From contig NZ_FNPT01000027.1 of the NCBI RefSeq assembly GCF_900107375.1, forward strand, positions 1 to 64,000: a stretch of DNA of 64,000 nt, in the 5' to 3' direction. The stretch is from Lysobacter sp. yr284 (GTDB lineage: Bacteria > Pseudomonadota > Gammaproteobacteria > Xanthomonadales > Xanthomonadaceae). Numbering within the stretch: the stretch's first letter is position 1; each line of letters starts with the position of its first letter. Shown piece by piece: positions 41,428 to 51,993 of the stretch. Under the pieces are notes generated by a model. The model had not been told where the DNA came from. It did not search any database and saw only the letters and a program-made list of their open reading frames with translations. Made by a program: the position numbers and the translations under genes.

Positions 41428-42694
41428 ACTGTGTGCGTGGCTGTTGCCGGCGCTGGCGCGCGCCGCCGTCGCGGCGGGCGCGGCCACGCTGGCGGTGATG
41501 CTGCTGCGCAAGCCGCTGCGCGCCGCGTTCGGCGCCGGCGCGGCCTATGCCGCTTGGAGCATGGTGCCGGCGGCGTCGATCGCGACCCTGCTGCCGGCGG
41601 CGCCGCGCGGTTATGTCGAGGTGCTGCCGGCGTTGACGGTGTGGGCGCCGCTGGCCGGCGCCTCGGACCGCATCGCCGATACGGCAGGCGCGGGATGGGC
41701 CCTGGCCTGGGCGTCGGGCGCGCTGGCGACGGCGGCCTGGCTGGGCGTGCGGCAATGGCGTTTCCAGCGCGCGCTGGCGTCGGCGCGGCCGCGCGCCGAC
41801 GGCCTGCTGCAGGCGCCGCACCGCGCCGGCCTGCCGGCGGCGTTCGGCTTGCTGCGGCCGCGCATCGCCGTGCCCGTGGATTTCGACAGCGGCTACAGCG
41901 AGCGCGAGCGCGGTCTGATGCTCGCGCACGAATGCGCGCACATCGCCGGCGGCGACCTGTGGGCCGGCGCGGCGGCCGCGGCGCTGCGCTGCCTGCTGTG
42001 GTTCCAGCCGCTGCTGCACCTGTGCGCGCGCAGCTTCCACCACGACCAGGAACTGGCCTGCGACGAGCGGGTGATGCGCGCGCATCCCGGCGCGCGCCGC
42101 GCCTATGCCGAGGCGCTGTTCAAGACCCAGCTGGCGCCGGGCCCCGCGCCGCTGAGTTGCCACTGGGGCCAAGTCCATCCACTCAAGGAGCGAATCATGA
42201 TGTTGACCAAGCACAAACCCGCGCGCGGACGTCGTGCAGCGGGCGCGATGGCGATCTGCGCGCTGGTGTTGTCCGGCGCGGCGGCGGCCTGGGCGGCGCA
42301 GCCGCAGGCGACGCTGGCCGCGGCCGGCGCCGCCAAGGCCGCCGCCGTCACCGAAGTCGGTTACGGGCGGTTGGCGCCGCCGCTGTGGCCGCAGGGCAGC
42401 CGCAATCGCGGCCGGGTGATGCTGGAGCTGGAAGTGGCCATCGACGGCCGCGTGTCCGACCTGCGGCTCAAGCGCAGCTCCGGCTACGACGAGTTGGACC
42501 AGGCGGCGATCGCCGCCGCGCGCAACTGGTCGTTCACGCCGCGCACGGTCGGCGGCCGGCCGGTCGCGTCGTGGGTGCGGGTGCCGGTGGATTTCGAGCC
42601 CGATACGTCGAACCCGGCCGCGGCCGGCGGCGATGCGCCGGGACTGGCGTCCGACCTGCCCGAGCTGGACGCGTTGCGGATCGGCGCGCAGTAA
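41414..42694 (+). CDS. M56 family (BlaR1-like) metallopeptidase with TonB C-terminal domain
   Basis: The product has 426 residues: N-terminal membrane helices (about 12-30, 42-60 and 94-110), the zinc site HECAH at residues 172-176 and a third-ligand region QELACDERVM near 212-221. A membrane segment at about 275-296 leads to a periplasmic TonB-like domain (VMLELEVAIDGRVSDLRLKR; AAIAAARNWSFTPRTV). A beta-lactam sensor domain is absent, replaced by the TonB fold, so the signal sensed is unlikely to be a beta-lactam in the BlaR1 way. Confidence 0.93.
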   Translation: MTLAELCAWLLPALARAAVAAGAATLAVMLLRKPLRAAFGAGAAYAAWSMVPAASIATLLPAAPRGYVEVLPALTVWAPLAGASDRIADTAGAGWALAWASGALATAAWLGVRQWRFQRALASARPRADGLLQAPHRAGLPAAFGLLRPRIAVPVDFDSGYSERERGLMLAHECAHIAGGDLWAGAAAAALRCLLWFQPLLHLCARSFHHDQELACDERVMRAHPGARRAYAEALFKTQLAPGPAPLSCHWGQVHPLKERIMMLTKHKPARGRRAAGAMAICALVLSGAAAAWAAQPQATLAAAGAAKAAAVTEVGYGRLAPPLWPQGSRNRGRVMLELEVAIDGRVSDLRLKRSSGYDELDQAAIAAARNWSFTPRTVGGRPVASWVRVPVDFEPDTSNPAAAGGDAPGLASDLPELDALRIGAQ

Positions 42695-42770
42695 GCCCCC
42701 GTCGCCGCGCCGATGGCCACGGCGCGGTGGCGGCGGTCTTGCGCGGGCTTCGGCGCGCGCACCCAAGCTC

Positions 42771-42803
<33 letters not shown>

Positions 42804-42823
42804 TCCGGCCACGGCGCCGGCGT

Positions 42824-43474
42824 TCAACCGATGCGATGCACGTCCTCGGCGATCCGCCGCACTTCTTCCGGATAGTGGCTGACGTAGATCATCGGCAGTC
42901 CGCTTTCGTCGCGCACCCGCTGCAGGTACGGCAGCAGTTCGTCGCGGCGGTTCATGTCCAGCATCGACAGCGGTTCGTCCAGCAGCAGGATGCGCGGCTG
43001 CGACAGCAGCGCGCGGCCCAGCGCCACGCGCTGCATCTCGCCGCCGGACAGGCCGGCGGTGCCGCGCGCCAGCAGCTGGCCGATGCCCAGCAATTCGACG
43101 ATCGCGTCCAGTTCGAAGCGGCGCTCGCGCGCGGCCGCGCCGCGCAGGCCGTAGAGCAGGTTGGCGCGCACGTCCAGGTGCGGGAACAGGCGCGCGTCCT
43201 GGAACACGTAGCCGATGCGGCGGCGGTGCGCCGGCAGGTCGATGCGGCGCTCGCGGTCGAACAGGGTCTCGCCGGCGACGACGATGTGGCCGCGCGCCGG
43301 CCGCAGCAGGCCGGCGATGGCGTGCAGCAGCGAGGTCTTGCCCGCGCCGGAGTCGCCGACCACGGCGATCACCCGGCGCTCGCTGCGGATCGCGAACGCG
43401 CGGCGGAACTCGCCGCGGCGCAGTTCGATGTCGATGTCGAAGCCGCCGACCGGCGCGGAAACCGCGGCGCTCAT
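42824..43474 (-). CDS. modC: Molybdate ABC transporter ATP-binding protein, short form
   Basis: The product has 216 residues and powers molybdate import with ModA and ModB. It has Walker A GDSGAGKTSLLHAIAG, the Q-loop IGYVFQDARLFPHLDVRAN, ABC signature LSGGEMQRVALGRAL, Walker B ILLLDEPLSMLD and switch His in VSHYPEEV. It ends directly after the ATPase domain, so the C-terminal Mop/TOBE molybdate-binding domain of typical ModC (~350 residues) is missing. It overlaps modB by 4 bp. Confidence 0.92.
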   Translation of the reverse strand: MSAAVSAPVGGFDIDIELRRGEFRRAFAIRSERRVIAVVGDSGAGKTSLLHAIAGLLRPARGHIVVAGETLFDRERRIDLPAHRRRIGYVFQDARLFPHLDVRANLLYGLRGAAARERRFELDAIVELLGIGQLLARGTAGLSGGEMQRVALGRALLSQPRILLLDEPLSMLDMNRRDELLPYLQRVRDESGLPMIYVSHYPEEVRRIAEDVHRIG

Positions 43475-44175
43475 CGCTGCGTCCCCGCGCGCTGGCGCTG
43501 CACCAGCCATTCCGAGGCGAACACCGCGGCGAACGACAGCGCCACCGCGACCAGCGCCAGCCGCAGCACGCCCGACTCGGCGCCGGGCGTCTGCATCAGG
43601 CCCCAGATCGCCGACGACAGGGTCTGGGTCTCGCCGGCGATGTTGGACACGAAGGTGATGGTGGCGCCGAACTCGCCCAGCGCCTTGGCGAAGCACAGCA
43701 CCGCGCCGGCCAGCAGGCCCGGCCAGGCCAGCGGCAGGGTCACGCCGAAGAACACCCGCCACGGGTTGGCGCCGAGGGTGGCCGCGGCCTGTTCCAGGCG
43801 CCGGTCCACCGCTTCGATCGACAGGCGGATCGCGCGCACCATCAGCGGGAAGCCCATGATCGCGCTGGCCAGCGCGGCGCCGGTCCAGCGGAACGCGAAC
43901 ACGATGCCGAAGTGTTCGGACAAAAAGCGCCCGATCGGCCCCTGCGCGCCGAAGCCGAGCAGCAGCGCGTAGCCGGTGACCACCGGCGGCAGCACCAGCG
44001 GCAGGTACATCAGGGTGTCGACCAGCAACTTGCCGGGGAAGCGCTTGCGCGCCAGCAGCCAGCCCACCGCCACGCCGAACGGCAGGCTGCAGACGGTGGC
44101 GGCCGCGGCGACCTTGAGGCTCAGCGCGATCGCGGTCAGCTCGGCCGCGTTGAAGCCGGCGAAGCCTTCGCTCAT
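43471..44175 (-). CDS. modB: Molybdate ABC transporter permease
   Basis: The product has 234 residues with about five membrane helices. The permease coupling loop is AKALGEFGATITFVSN, the EAA-type motif bound by ModC. The N-terminus MSEGFAGFNAAELTAIALSL starts at 44175; the longer upstream frame lacks similarity. Order on the minus strand is modA, modB, modC. Confidence 0.95.
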   Translation of the reverse strand: MSEGFAGFNAAELTAIALSLKVAAAATVCSLPFGVAVGWLLARKRFPGKLLVDTLMYLPLVLPPVVTGYALLLGFGAQGPIGRFLSEHFGIVFAFRWTGAALASAIMGFPLMVRAIRLSIEAVDRRLEQAAATLGANPWRVFFGVTLPLAWPGLLAGAVLCFAKALGEFGATITFVSNIAGETQTLSSAIWGLMQTPGAESGVLRLALVAVALSFAAVFASEWLVQRQRAGTQR

Positions 44176-44227
44176 CGCCGGGCCAGGGCGATCGCGGCGT
44201 CGGACGGTGCGGGCGTCGCGTGCGCGA

Positions 44228-45016
44228 TCACGGCAGCGGCGCGAAACCGTGGCGGCGGAAGATCGCCGCCGCCTGCGGGCCGCGCAGCCACTGCGCAAAC
44301 GCGGCCGCGCCCGGATGGCGGCTGGCCTTGACCACGGCCACCGGATAGACGATCGGCGCATGGCTGTCGGCGGGGAAGGTCGCCAGCACCCGCACCTTGG
44401 GTTCGGCCTGCGCGTCGCTGCCGTAGACCACGCCCAGCGGCGCCTCGCCGCGCGCCACCAGCATCAGCGCGGCGCGCACGTTCTCGCCTTCGGCCACGCG
44501 CGGCTGCAGCTGCGGCCACACGCCGAGCTTCTCGAACGCGGCGCGCGCGTACTTGCCGGCCGGCACGCTCGCGGTCAGCGCCAGCGCCAGGCGGCCTTCG
44601 CCGAGCAGCGGGCGCAGGTCCACGCCAGGCTTGAGCGCGACCGGCCCGGCCTTGCTGTCTTTCGGCGCGATCAGCACCAGGGTGTTGCCGAGCACGTTGC
44701 GGCGGCTGGCGTCGACGAGCAACTGGCGTTGCTGCAGGTAATCCATCCAGTCCAGGTCGGCGGAGAAGAACAGGTCGGCCGGCGCGCCCTGTTCGATCTG
44801 CCGCGCCAGCGCCGAGCTGGCGGCGTAGGAGGCGCGCACCGCCTGGCCGGTCTGCTTTTGGTAAGCGGCGGCGGCCTCGTCGAGCGATTCCTTGAGGCTG
44901 GCGGCGGCGAACACGGTCAGCGGCTGCGCGTTCTTGTCCTGGGCCGGCGCGGCGCCGGCGGCGAAGACGAGACCGAGGGCGCACAGGGCGCCGAGGAAAC
45001 GACGGCGAAGGTTCAT
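44228..45016 (-). CDS. modA: Molybdate-binding periplasmic protein
   Basis: The product has 262 residues with a signal peptide (cleavage near AGAAPAQ). It has the ModA pattern: [20 protein letters not shown] (Ser binding oxyanion), [28 protein letters not shown], and [13 protein letters not shown]. It captures molybdate or tungstate for ModBC. It starts the modABC operon; a REP cluster lies upstream. Confidence 0.95.
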   Translation of the reverse strand: MNLRRRFLGALCALGLVFAAGAAPAQDKNAQPLTVFAAASLKESLDEAAAAYQKQTGQAVRASYAASSALARQIEQGAPADLFFSADLDWMDYLQQRQLLVDASRRNVLGNTLVLIAPKDSKAGPVALKPGVDLRPLLGEGRLALALTASVPAGKYARAAFEKLGVWPQLQPRVAEGENVRAALMLVARGEAPLGVVYGSDAQAEPKVRVLATFPADSHAPIVYPVAVVKASRHPGAAAFAQWLRGPQAAAIFRRHGFAPLP

Positions 45017-45118
45017 CGGGGCGGGCCTGCGGGGAGGTGGAGGCAGAGTAACCCGAGGGCGTGGCGGAAGGGTTCGATGACGGTGGCTGCAGGGGCCGGG
45101 GCGTTGCGGGACTCGGCT

Positions 45119-45292
45119 GTTGTGGGAGGGCCTTCAGGCCCGATGCTTTTCCCCCGGATTGCGGCGATTTGAGACAAGAGCATCGGGCCTGAAGGCCCTC
45201 CCACAAAAGCAGGGCATCGGGCCTGAAGGGCTCTCACAAGAGCGGACCATCGGGCCTGACGCCCTGCCACGAGAGCGGGGCATCAGGTCGGG
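45119..45292. repeat. REP cluster, one forward and three to four reverse arms (family A)
   Basis: One forward arm (GTTGTGGGAGGGCCTTCAGG, from 45119) is followed by reverse arms starting near 45180, 45214 and 45247, and a fragment at about 45279 (GCATCAGGTCGGG). The copies decay progressively: CCCTCCCAC, GCTCTCAC, CCCTGCCAC. Spacing is about 33-34 bp, so the arms look amplified as a single half-unit. The cluster fills the gap between modA and the molybdopterin-type gene. Confidence 0.85.
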
Positions 45293-45306
45293 AGCGGCCG
45301 CCGCGA

Positions 45307-45822
45307 TCAGTCGGCGCCGCTGACCCGGATCGACTCGACCTGCCGCACCCAGCGCGCCGGGCGCGATTCGCCGGGGACGATCAGGCGCCACGGTCCGTCT
45401 TCGGCCGGCAGGTCGGCGCCGTTGCAGCGGCGGGTCAGCACCACCGGGCGGTTGCCCAGGCTCGGGTCGAGTTCGCCGAGCGAGAACGCGGCGCGGTAGC
45501 CGTCGCGCGCGCGGACCTGCGCGACCCGCGCCAACTGCGCGCCGCGCAAGGGCGCGGCCGGCATCGCGGCGGACGCGCGCAGCAGTTCGACCAGGGCCAC
45601 GCCTTCGCAGCTGAGTTTACGGCCGTGCGCTTCGCCCTCGGCCTTGACCTGCGGCAGCCGCGCGATCAGCGCTTCGTCCAGCGCGACCTCCACCGGGCCC
45701 GTCGGCGCGGGCGCGGCCTTGGATTCGGCGTCGCCGTGCCGGTGCTGCGCCTGCGCGGCGAAAGCGACGGTCAGCAGCAGCGGCAAGGACAACAAACGGG
45801 CATCGGTGCGGCGCATGCGCAT
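45307..45822 (-). CDS. Small exported molybdopterin-dependent oxidoreductase-like protein
   Basis: The product has 171 residues (or 169 from the second Met). A signal peptide (LLSLPLLLTVAFAAQA) precedes a His-rich start. The body (VALVELLRASAAMPAAPLRG; VRARDGYRAAFSLGELDPSL; GPWRLIVPGESRPARWVRQV) matches small stand-alone proteins of the oxidoreductase molybdopterin-binding fold. They lack the Cys ligand region of full sulfite oxidases, so cofactor binding is uncertain. Its start lies 2 bp after the stop of the metallo-hydrolase gene, so the two form an operon, next to modABC. Confidence 0.85.
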   Translation of the reverse strand: MRMRRTDARLLSLPLLLTVAFAAQAQHRHGDAESKAAPAPTGPVEVALDEALIARLPQVKAEGEAHGRKLSCEGVALVELLRASAAMPAAPLRGAQLARVAQVRARDGYRAAFSLGELDPSLGNRPVVLTRRCNGADLPAEDGPWRLIVPGESRPARWVRQVESIRVSGAD

Positions 45823-45824
45823 CC

Positions 45825-46721
45825 TCACAGTTGGTCGAGCGGAAGTTTCAGGTAGCGCACGCCGTTGGCCTCCGGCTGCGGCAGCGCGCCGCCGCGCAGG
45901 TTGACCTGCAGCGACGGCAGGATCAGCGCCGGCACCGCCAGGGTGCGGTCGCGCGCTTCGCGCAGGGCGACGAATTCGGCTTCGCCGGTGTCGGCGCGCA
46001 CGTGCAGGTTGCCCCGCTTCTGCGCGCCGATCGTGGTCTCGCAAGCCGGCTCGCGCCCGTCCTTGCCGTAGTCGTGGCAGACGAACACGCGGGTCGCGTC
46101 GCCCAGGCGGTACAGGCGCTGGATCGACTGGTACAGCATCGCCGCGTCGCCGCCGGGGAAATCGCAGCGGGCGGTGCCGCTGTCGGGCAGGAACAGCGAA
46201 TCGCCGGCGAACAGCGCATCGCCGATCAGGTAGGCCAGGCTGTCCTGGGTGTGGCCGGGCACCGGGATCGCGCGCGCCGGCAGCGCGCCGACGGCGAAGC
46301 CTTCGTCGTCGTCGAACAGGTGGTCGAACGCTGCGGGGCGTTCGTCGGAGGCGTCGTCGGGCAGGCCGAACAGCGGCGCGAACACCCGCCGCACTTCGCC
46401 GATGCGGCGGCCGATGGCCAGCCGCGGCGCGTGGCCGTGCGCGCGCAGGCGCTCGCGCAGGGCGTGGGCGGCGCTGAGGTGGTCGGCGTGGGCGTGGGTT
46501 TCCAGCAGCCAGTCGATGCGCAGGCCGTCGGCGGCGGCGCGTTCGAGCACGGGCGCGGCGCTGTCCAGGCCGGTGCGGCCCGAACGCGGGTCGAAGTCGA
46601 GCACCGGATCGACGATCGCGGCCGCGCGCGTGGCCGGGTCGGCGACCAGATAGGTCCAGGTGCCGGTGTCGCGGTGGTGGAAGGCGCTGACCTGCGGCGC
46701 GGCGGCGGTGGCGGACGGCAT
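45825..46721 (-). CDS. MBL-fold metallo-hydrolase, persulfide dioxygenase-like
   Basis: The product has 298 residues. The metal-binding motif is THAHADHLSAA, with later ligands in VPGHTQDSLAYLIGDALFAG and FVCHDYGKDGREPACETTIG. The last segment, and the N-terminal DTGTWTYLVADPATRAAAIV, are typical of the ETHE1/Blh group, which oxidise glutathione persulfide to sulfite. The neighbouring molybdopterin-fold protein would fit a sulfite-linked pathway, but that is inference. The gap 46722-46958 upstream shows no gene. Confidence 0.9.
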   Translation of the reverse strand: MPSATAAAPQVSAFHHRDTGTWTYLVADPATRAAAIVDPVLDFDPRSGRTGLDSAAPVLERAAADGLRIDWLLETHAHADHLSAAHALRERLRAHGHAPRLAIGRRIGEVRRVFAPLFGLPDDASDERPAAFDHLFDDDEGFAVGALPARAIPVPGHTQDSLAYLIGDALFAGDSLFLPDSGTARCDFPGGDAAMLYQSIQRLYRLGDATRVFVCHDYGKDGREPACETTIGAQKRGNLHVRADTGEAEFVALREARDRTLAVPALILPSLQVNLRGGALPQPEANGVRYLKLPLDQL

Positions 46722-46958
46722 GGGGCGGCTCTCCGTGCGGCGGCGCCGCGTTCTTCGTCGATTCGCGCGCGGCCCGGCCGACGCGAGGCGGCGTGCCGAG
46801 CGGTCATCGGCGCGATGCGCCGCGCCGATCCGTCATCCGATGCGGCGCGTCGCGTCGGTCCGCAACGTTAACCCGCAACGCCGATCGGCCATGTTAAGCG
46901 GTCGCGCCGAGGCGCAGTCGGGCAGCGGCGTCGCGGGCCGGCCGGCGCGGCGCGGCGG

Positions 46959-47810
46959 TCAGCGCCCCGGCGCCAGCGCGGCGTCGAGCAGCTTGGCCAG
47001 ATGCTCGCCGCCCAGGCGCAGCTGGGTCTCGGCCAGCGGCCGCCAGGTGGCGACATAGTCCGGCGCCAGCTTGTGGGTGGGCGGGTAGAACCCAGACTGC
47101 AGCACCAGCTTGCACGATTCCTCGGCCCAGTCGGCGGCCGGCGGCGGCAGCGCCAGGGCGCTGACCGCGGGCACCTGGATCGCCTGCAGCCGGGCCAGAT
47201 ACTTGTCGTCGCCGAGCTTGCGCATGCTCAGCATGCGGCTGTCCCACAGCGAGTGCAGGTTGGCGCCGTAGCCGCCGGGGCGCTCGGGCTGGCCGGGAAT
47301 GGCGATCTGGAAATCGTTGCCGCCCTTGTCGCGGGCGTAGCCGGCGTGCAGCGGTTGGTGCACGTCGCCGACCAGGTGGACGACGAACTTCAGCGCCTGC
47401 AGGCGCTCGGCCTGCGGCTTGCGGCGGTCGGCCAGGATCGCGCTCTGCGCGGCGATCGCGGCGACCACGCAATTGCCGCCGGGGCAGTCGCGCGCGGCGT
47501 CGTAGCGGCAGTCGCCCTCGCCGAGATTGACGTAGTGCCACTTGGCGCTGCGCTTGCCCAGGTCCGGGTCTTCGGCGCGCAACTGGTCGGCCCAGTTGGC
47601 GATGCCGGGCAGGGTCGGGTCGGGCTCGCCGGCGAGCAGCTTGGTCGCCTCGGCGCGCGCGGCGGGCGACATTTCGTCCCAGGCCAGTTCGGCCACCAGA
47701 CGGTGGCCCTGCGGGCCCCAGGCCAGCGCCGGCAGCGGCAGGGCGATCAGGACGAGCGCGGCGGCGAGCAGGCGGCGGGCGGGGCGGGCGGAAGCGCGGG
47801 GTTCGGTCAT
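46959..47810 (-). CDS. S1/P1 nuclease family protein
   Basis: The product has 283 residues and is secreted: after the signal (LPLPALA) the mature protein begins WGPQGHRLVAELA, where the N-terminal Trp and the His are zinc ligands in P1 nuclease. Other ligand segments are present: NWADQLR, WHYVNLG, FVVHLVGDVHQPLHAG, KGGNDFQI and LHSLWDS. It hydrolyses single-stranded DNA/RNA or 3'-nucleotides, probably for phosphate or nucleoside scavenging outside the cytoplasm. Confidence 0.95.
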   Translation of the reverse strand: MTEPRASARPARRLLAAALVLIALPLPALAWGPQGHRLVAELAWDEMSPAARAEATKLLAGEPDPTLPGIANWADQLRAEDPDLGKRSAKWHYVNLGEGDCRYDAARDCPGGNCVVAAIAAQSAILADRRKPQAERLQALKFVVHLVGDVHQPLHAGYARDKGGNDFQIAIPGQPERPGGYGANLHSLWDSRMLSMRKLGDDKYLARLQAIQVPAVSALALPPPAADWAEESCKLVLQSGFYPPTHKLAPDYVATWRPLAETQLRLGGEHLAKLLDAALAPGR

Positions 47811-47890
47811 GGCGCGCACTGTACCGGAGCCGGTGGCGCGGGCCGCTGTCCGAAGCTGGCGGTGCGCGGGGGCATGGCGATCTGCAATTA

Positions 47891-47995
47891 AAGCGTCGGG
47901 GCTGAAGCCCTTCCCACAACACCCGTCCGGCCGCGGCGGCCTGCGCGTTTGCCGGCCTGCGCTTTTGTGGGAGGGGCTTGGGCCCCGACGCTTTT
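47891..47995. repeat. REP pair (family A, G-C stem variant)
   Basis: A reverse arm (GCGTCGGGGCTGAAGCCCTT, from 47893) and a forward arm (TTTTGTGGGAGGGGCTTGGG, from about 47963) lie between ompW and the nuclease gene. The forward arm has lost part of the loop symmetry (CTTGGGCC). Confidence 0.82.
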
Positions 47996-48064
47996 GGTTA
48001 GGATCGCCACGGCCGAGGCTGCGCCGCCCAGCGGCGCGGCCCCGCTGCATGGCCCAGGCGCCGC

Positions 48065-48688
48065 TCAGAACTTGATGACGTACGCCAACCCGTACACGAA
48101 CGGATCGATGTTGGCCTTGCCGATCTTCGTGCCGTTGAGCTTGACGTCGGTGCCGATGTCCATCCAGCGCGCATCGACCCGGATCGCGCCGCGCTCGTTG
48201 AGGATGAAGTCCACGCCGACATGCGCGGCCACGCCGACCGAGTCCTCCAGCTTGAGCTTGGCGCCGCGCAGCGGGCCGGTGGTCTTCTCGCTGAAGAAGG
48301 TCGTGTAGTTCACGCCCACGCCGACGAACGGCGAGACCGTGCCCTGGCTGTTCCAGTGGTACTGCAGCGAAAACGTCGGCGGCAGGTGCTTGGTGGTGGC
48401 GACCTTGCCCAGGCCCTTGATGTCGATGTCGTGCTTGAACGGGGTCGCCGCCAGCACTTCGATGCCGATGTCGTCGCGGATGAAGTATTCGAAGGTGATG
48501 GTCGGCTGGACGTTGTCGCCGATCTCCAGCTGGGCGGTGCCGCCGAGCACGCTGCCGTTGTTGGACTTGGGCTGGACCTGGTGGGCGCCGATGCCGACGG
48601 TGAAATTCCCGGCCTGTTGGGCCAGGGCAGGGTGGGCCGCGCACGCGAGCGCGGCGGCGGCGAGGCCGCCGATCAGTCGATGGTTCAT
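48065..48688 (-). CDS. OmpW family outer-membrane protein
   Basis: The product has 207 residues, an eight-stranded outer-membrane beta-barrel for small hydrophobic molecules. It has a signal peptide ending AHPALAQ, then NFTVGIGAHQVQPKSNNG, EYFIRDDIGIEVLAATPFKH, and ends in GLAYVIKF with the C-terminal Phe needed for barrel assembly. The start at 48688 gives the signal peptide. It is divergent from gapA. Confidence 0.94.
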   Translation of the reverse strand: MNHRLIGGLAAAALACAAHPALAQQAGNFTVGIGAHQVQPKSNNGSVLGGTAQLEIGDNVQPTITFEYFIRDDIGIEVLAATPFKHDIDIKGLGKVATTKHLPPTFSLQYHWNSQGTVSPFVGVGVNYTTFFSEKTTGPLRGAKLKLEDSVGVAAHVGVDFILNERGAIRVDARWMDIGTDVKLNGTKIGKANIDPFVYGLAYVIKF

Positions 48689-48789
48689 TCCTTGAGTCCC
48701 CCTTGCAGATGAGTACGGAAAGCCTGGTTTCCTGAACAGGCCGAAGCCTGCCGCGCACTCTAAAGGCGCAGGAAAACTGCAAACCTTGA

Positions 48790-49929
<1,140 letters not shown>

Positions 49930-50054
49930 GCCGACGCACCGGGCCCGGGCGTGCGAGACGCGCATGGACGACGAAACCCCGCAACCGCCATCGCCGCCAC
50001 CGCCGCGTCGCCGTGATCGGCGGCGCGGGCTCCGCACCGGCCCCGCGCACCCAG

Positions 50055-50078
50055 ACAGCCCCGCTTCGGCGGGGCTGT
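50055..50078 (+). terminator. Intrinsic terminator of gapA
   Basis: ACAGCCCCGC / GCGGGGCTGT with a TTCG tetraloop (50055-50078) is followed by TTCGTTTT, about 125 bp after the gapA stop and 45 bp before the GGDEF gene start. Confidence 0.9.
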
Positions 50079-50122
50079 TTCGTTTTGCGAGGCACAAAAA
50101 ATCGGCTGCGGGCACGGATCGC

Positions 50123-51772
50123 ATGCAGCCGGCGATGCGGCGCGGGCTGTATCGGCAGTTCCTCGGCCTGCTGGTGCTGGCGGTGGTGCTGCCGAGCCTG
50201 GCGTTCGGCGCGGCGATGCTGTTCGCCCGCTATCGCGCCGAACTGGGCGAGATCGACGCGCGCACCGCCGCTAGCGCGCACGTGCTCGCCCACGAGCTCG
50301 ACGAGAGCCTGGCCGCGCTGCAGGCCAGCCTGCACGTGCTGGCCGCGGCCGGCGCGCGCCATCGCCTGGACTGGAGCGTGGAGCTGCCCGAACTGCAGCG
50401 GCGCTACCCGCCGATCCTGACCCTGGTCGCCACCGACGCGCGCGGCCGGGTGATCGGCGCCGCGCCGGCCGCCGCGGCCGCGGCCGCGGTCGGCCTCGAC
50501 GTCTCCGACCGCGACTACTTCCGCGAGCCGGCGCGCAACGGCCGGGACTATATTTCCAACGCCTTCCGCGGCCGCGGCCTGGGCCGCGACCCGCTGGTGG
50601 TGGTGTCGGTGCCGCGCTACCGCGACGGCGCCTTCGCCGGCGTGATCGAGGCCTCGCTGGCGCCGGCGCACGTCTACGACGAGAACGGCCACGGCGACTA
50701 CGAGACCGTGCTGCTGGACCGCAGCGGCCGGGTCATCCACGCCAGCGGCGGCCTCGGCCTGGCGTTCATGCAGCGCGCGGCCGACAGCGATTTCGCGCCC
50801 GCGCTGGCCCGGATCGGCCACGGCGCCGCGCGCCAAGCCTTGCCGGTGATGCCCGGCGGCGGCCGCGCCTTCGTCGCCGGCGCGCGCACCCGCGCCGGCT
50901 GGACCCTGTACGCGGTGGCGCCGCAGGCGCTGGCCGCGCGCCCGGCGCTGGAGCGCGCGGTGCTGATGAGCCAGTTGCTGCTGCTGGCGGTGCTCGGCGC
51001 CGCGCTGGCGTTCGTGTGGTACGCGCGGACGCTGGCGCGCGCGTCCTCGCTGCTGCTGCAGCGGCTGCGCGCGCTGGCCAGCGGCGCCGCGCCGGAGCCG
51101 GGCCGCAACGCCGGCGAGGCGGCGATGCCGGAGGAACTGCAGCCGGTGCTGGCCGCCATCGTCGACCTGTCGGCGCGGCTCGACCACGCCCACGCCGAAC
51201 TGCGCCAGAGCCTGGCCGAGCGCGAGCACGACGTGGCCCAGCGCACCGAGCAACTGCGCGCGGCGCTGCGCGAACTCGACCGGGTGGCCTGCACCGATCC
51301 GCTGACCGGCGCGCTCAACCGCCGCGGCCGCGACGAATTCGTGCAGGCGCTGGCCGCGCAGGGCGCGCGGGTGGGCAGCGTCGCGGTGCTGTTGCTCGAC
51401 GTCGACCATTTCAAGGCCTACAACGACCGCTACGGCCACCGTGCCGGCGACGAAGCGCTGCGCGCCGCGGTGGCGGCGATCCGCGCCGAAGTGCGCGAAG
51501 GCGACGACGCGGTGGTGCGCACCGGCGGCGAGGAATTCTGCGTGCTGATCCCCGGCGTCGGCCGGGCGCGCGTGCTCAACATCGCCCGCGCGATCCTGCT
51601 CGGCCTGTATCGGCGCGACATCGAGCACCGCGACAGCGAGCACGGCCGGCTCAGCTGCAGTATCGGCATGGCGATGGCCTACGGCCTGGCCGAGCTGGAC
51701 GCGGCGATGGACCGCGCCGATGAGGCGCTGTACCGGGCCAAGCGGCGCGGGCGCAACGGGTTTTGTTTTTGA
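50123..51772 (+). CDS. Diguanylate cyclase with Cache sensor domain
   Basis: The product has 549 residues and makes cyclic di-GMP. The start at 50123 ([15 protein letters not shown]) is chosen over 49964 because the upstream part is read through the gapA terminator. An N-terminal helix (about 14-37) and a second one (about 283-303) enclose a periplasmic Cache-type domain ([20 protein letters not shown] is its landmark). A coiled coil precedes the GGDEF domain, with [15 protein letters not shown] and an intact active site GGEEF at about residue 468. No RxxD inhibitory site is evident. Confidence 0.94.
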   Translation: MQPAMRRGLYRQFLGLLVLAVVLPSLAFGAAMLFARYRAELGEIDARTAASAHVLAHELDESLAALQASLHVLAAAGARHRLDWSVELPELQRRYPPILTLVATDARGRVIGAAPAAAAAAAVGLDVSDRDYFREPARNGRDYISNAFRGRGLGRDPLVVVSVPRYRDGAFAGVIEASLAPAHVYDENGHGDYETVLLDRSGRVIHASGGLGLAFMQRAADSDFAPALARIGHGAARQALPVMPGGGRAFVAGARTRAGWTLYAVAPQALAARPALERAVLMSQLLLLAVLGAALAFVWYARTLARASSLLLQRLRALASGAAPEPGRNAGEAAMPEELQPVLAAIVDLSARLDHAHAELRQSLAEREHDVAQRTEQLRAALRELDRVACTDPLTGALNRRGRDEFVQALAAQGARVGSVAVLLLDVDHFKAYNDRYGHRAGDEALRAAVAAIRAEVREGDDAVVRTGGEEFCVLIPGVGRARVLNIARAILLGLYRRDIEHRDSEHGRLSCSIGMAMAYGLAELDAAMDRADEALYRAKRRGRNGFCF

Positions 51773-51993
51773 GCGCGGGGACGTGGCGCGGCGCGGCGAG
51801 CGCAGAGGGTCTGCGCGGCCAATGGCGGCGGTATCGACGGCGCTGCTGTTTTCGTCGTGGCCGCATTGGCGCGGTCGCGGCCCGCGCCGCGCCTGCATGA
51901 AGCGACGAACCGGCCGCAGCCGCTGCAGGCGCGGCGCAAGCCGCGACCGCGCCGACCCGGCGACGCCGCAACCCGCATGTCGTGGCTGCCATA

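Noticed and set aside
46722-46958. Possible small gene or promoter in the gap upstream of the metallo-hydrolase
   Set aside because: Only two TTAAC words break the GC-rich sequence; no box pair with correct spacing and no frame with a ribosome site were found.
49964-50122. Upstream start for the GGDEF protein
   Set aside because: The added N-terminus is Pro/Arg-rich and is translated through the gapA terminator hairpin; the start at 50123 places the membrane helix at the expected position.
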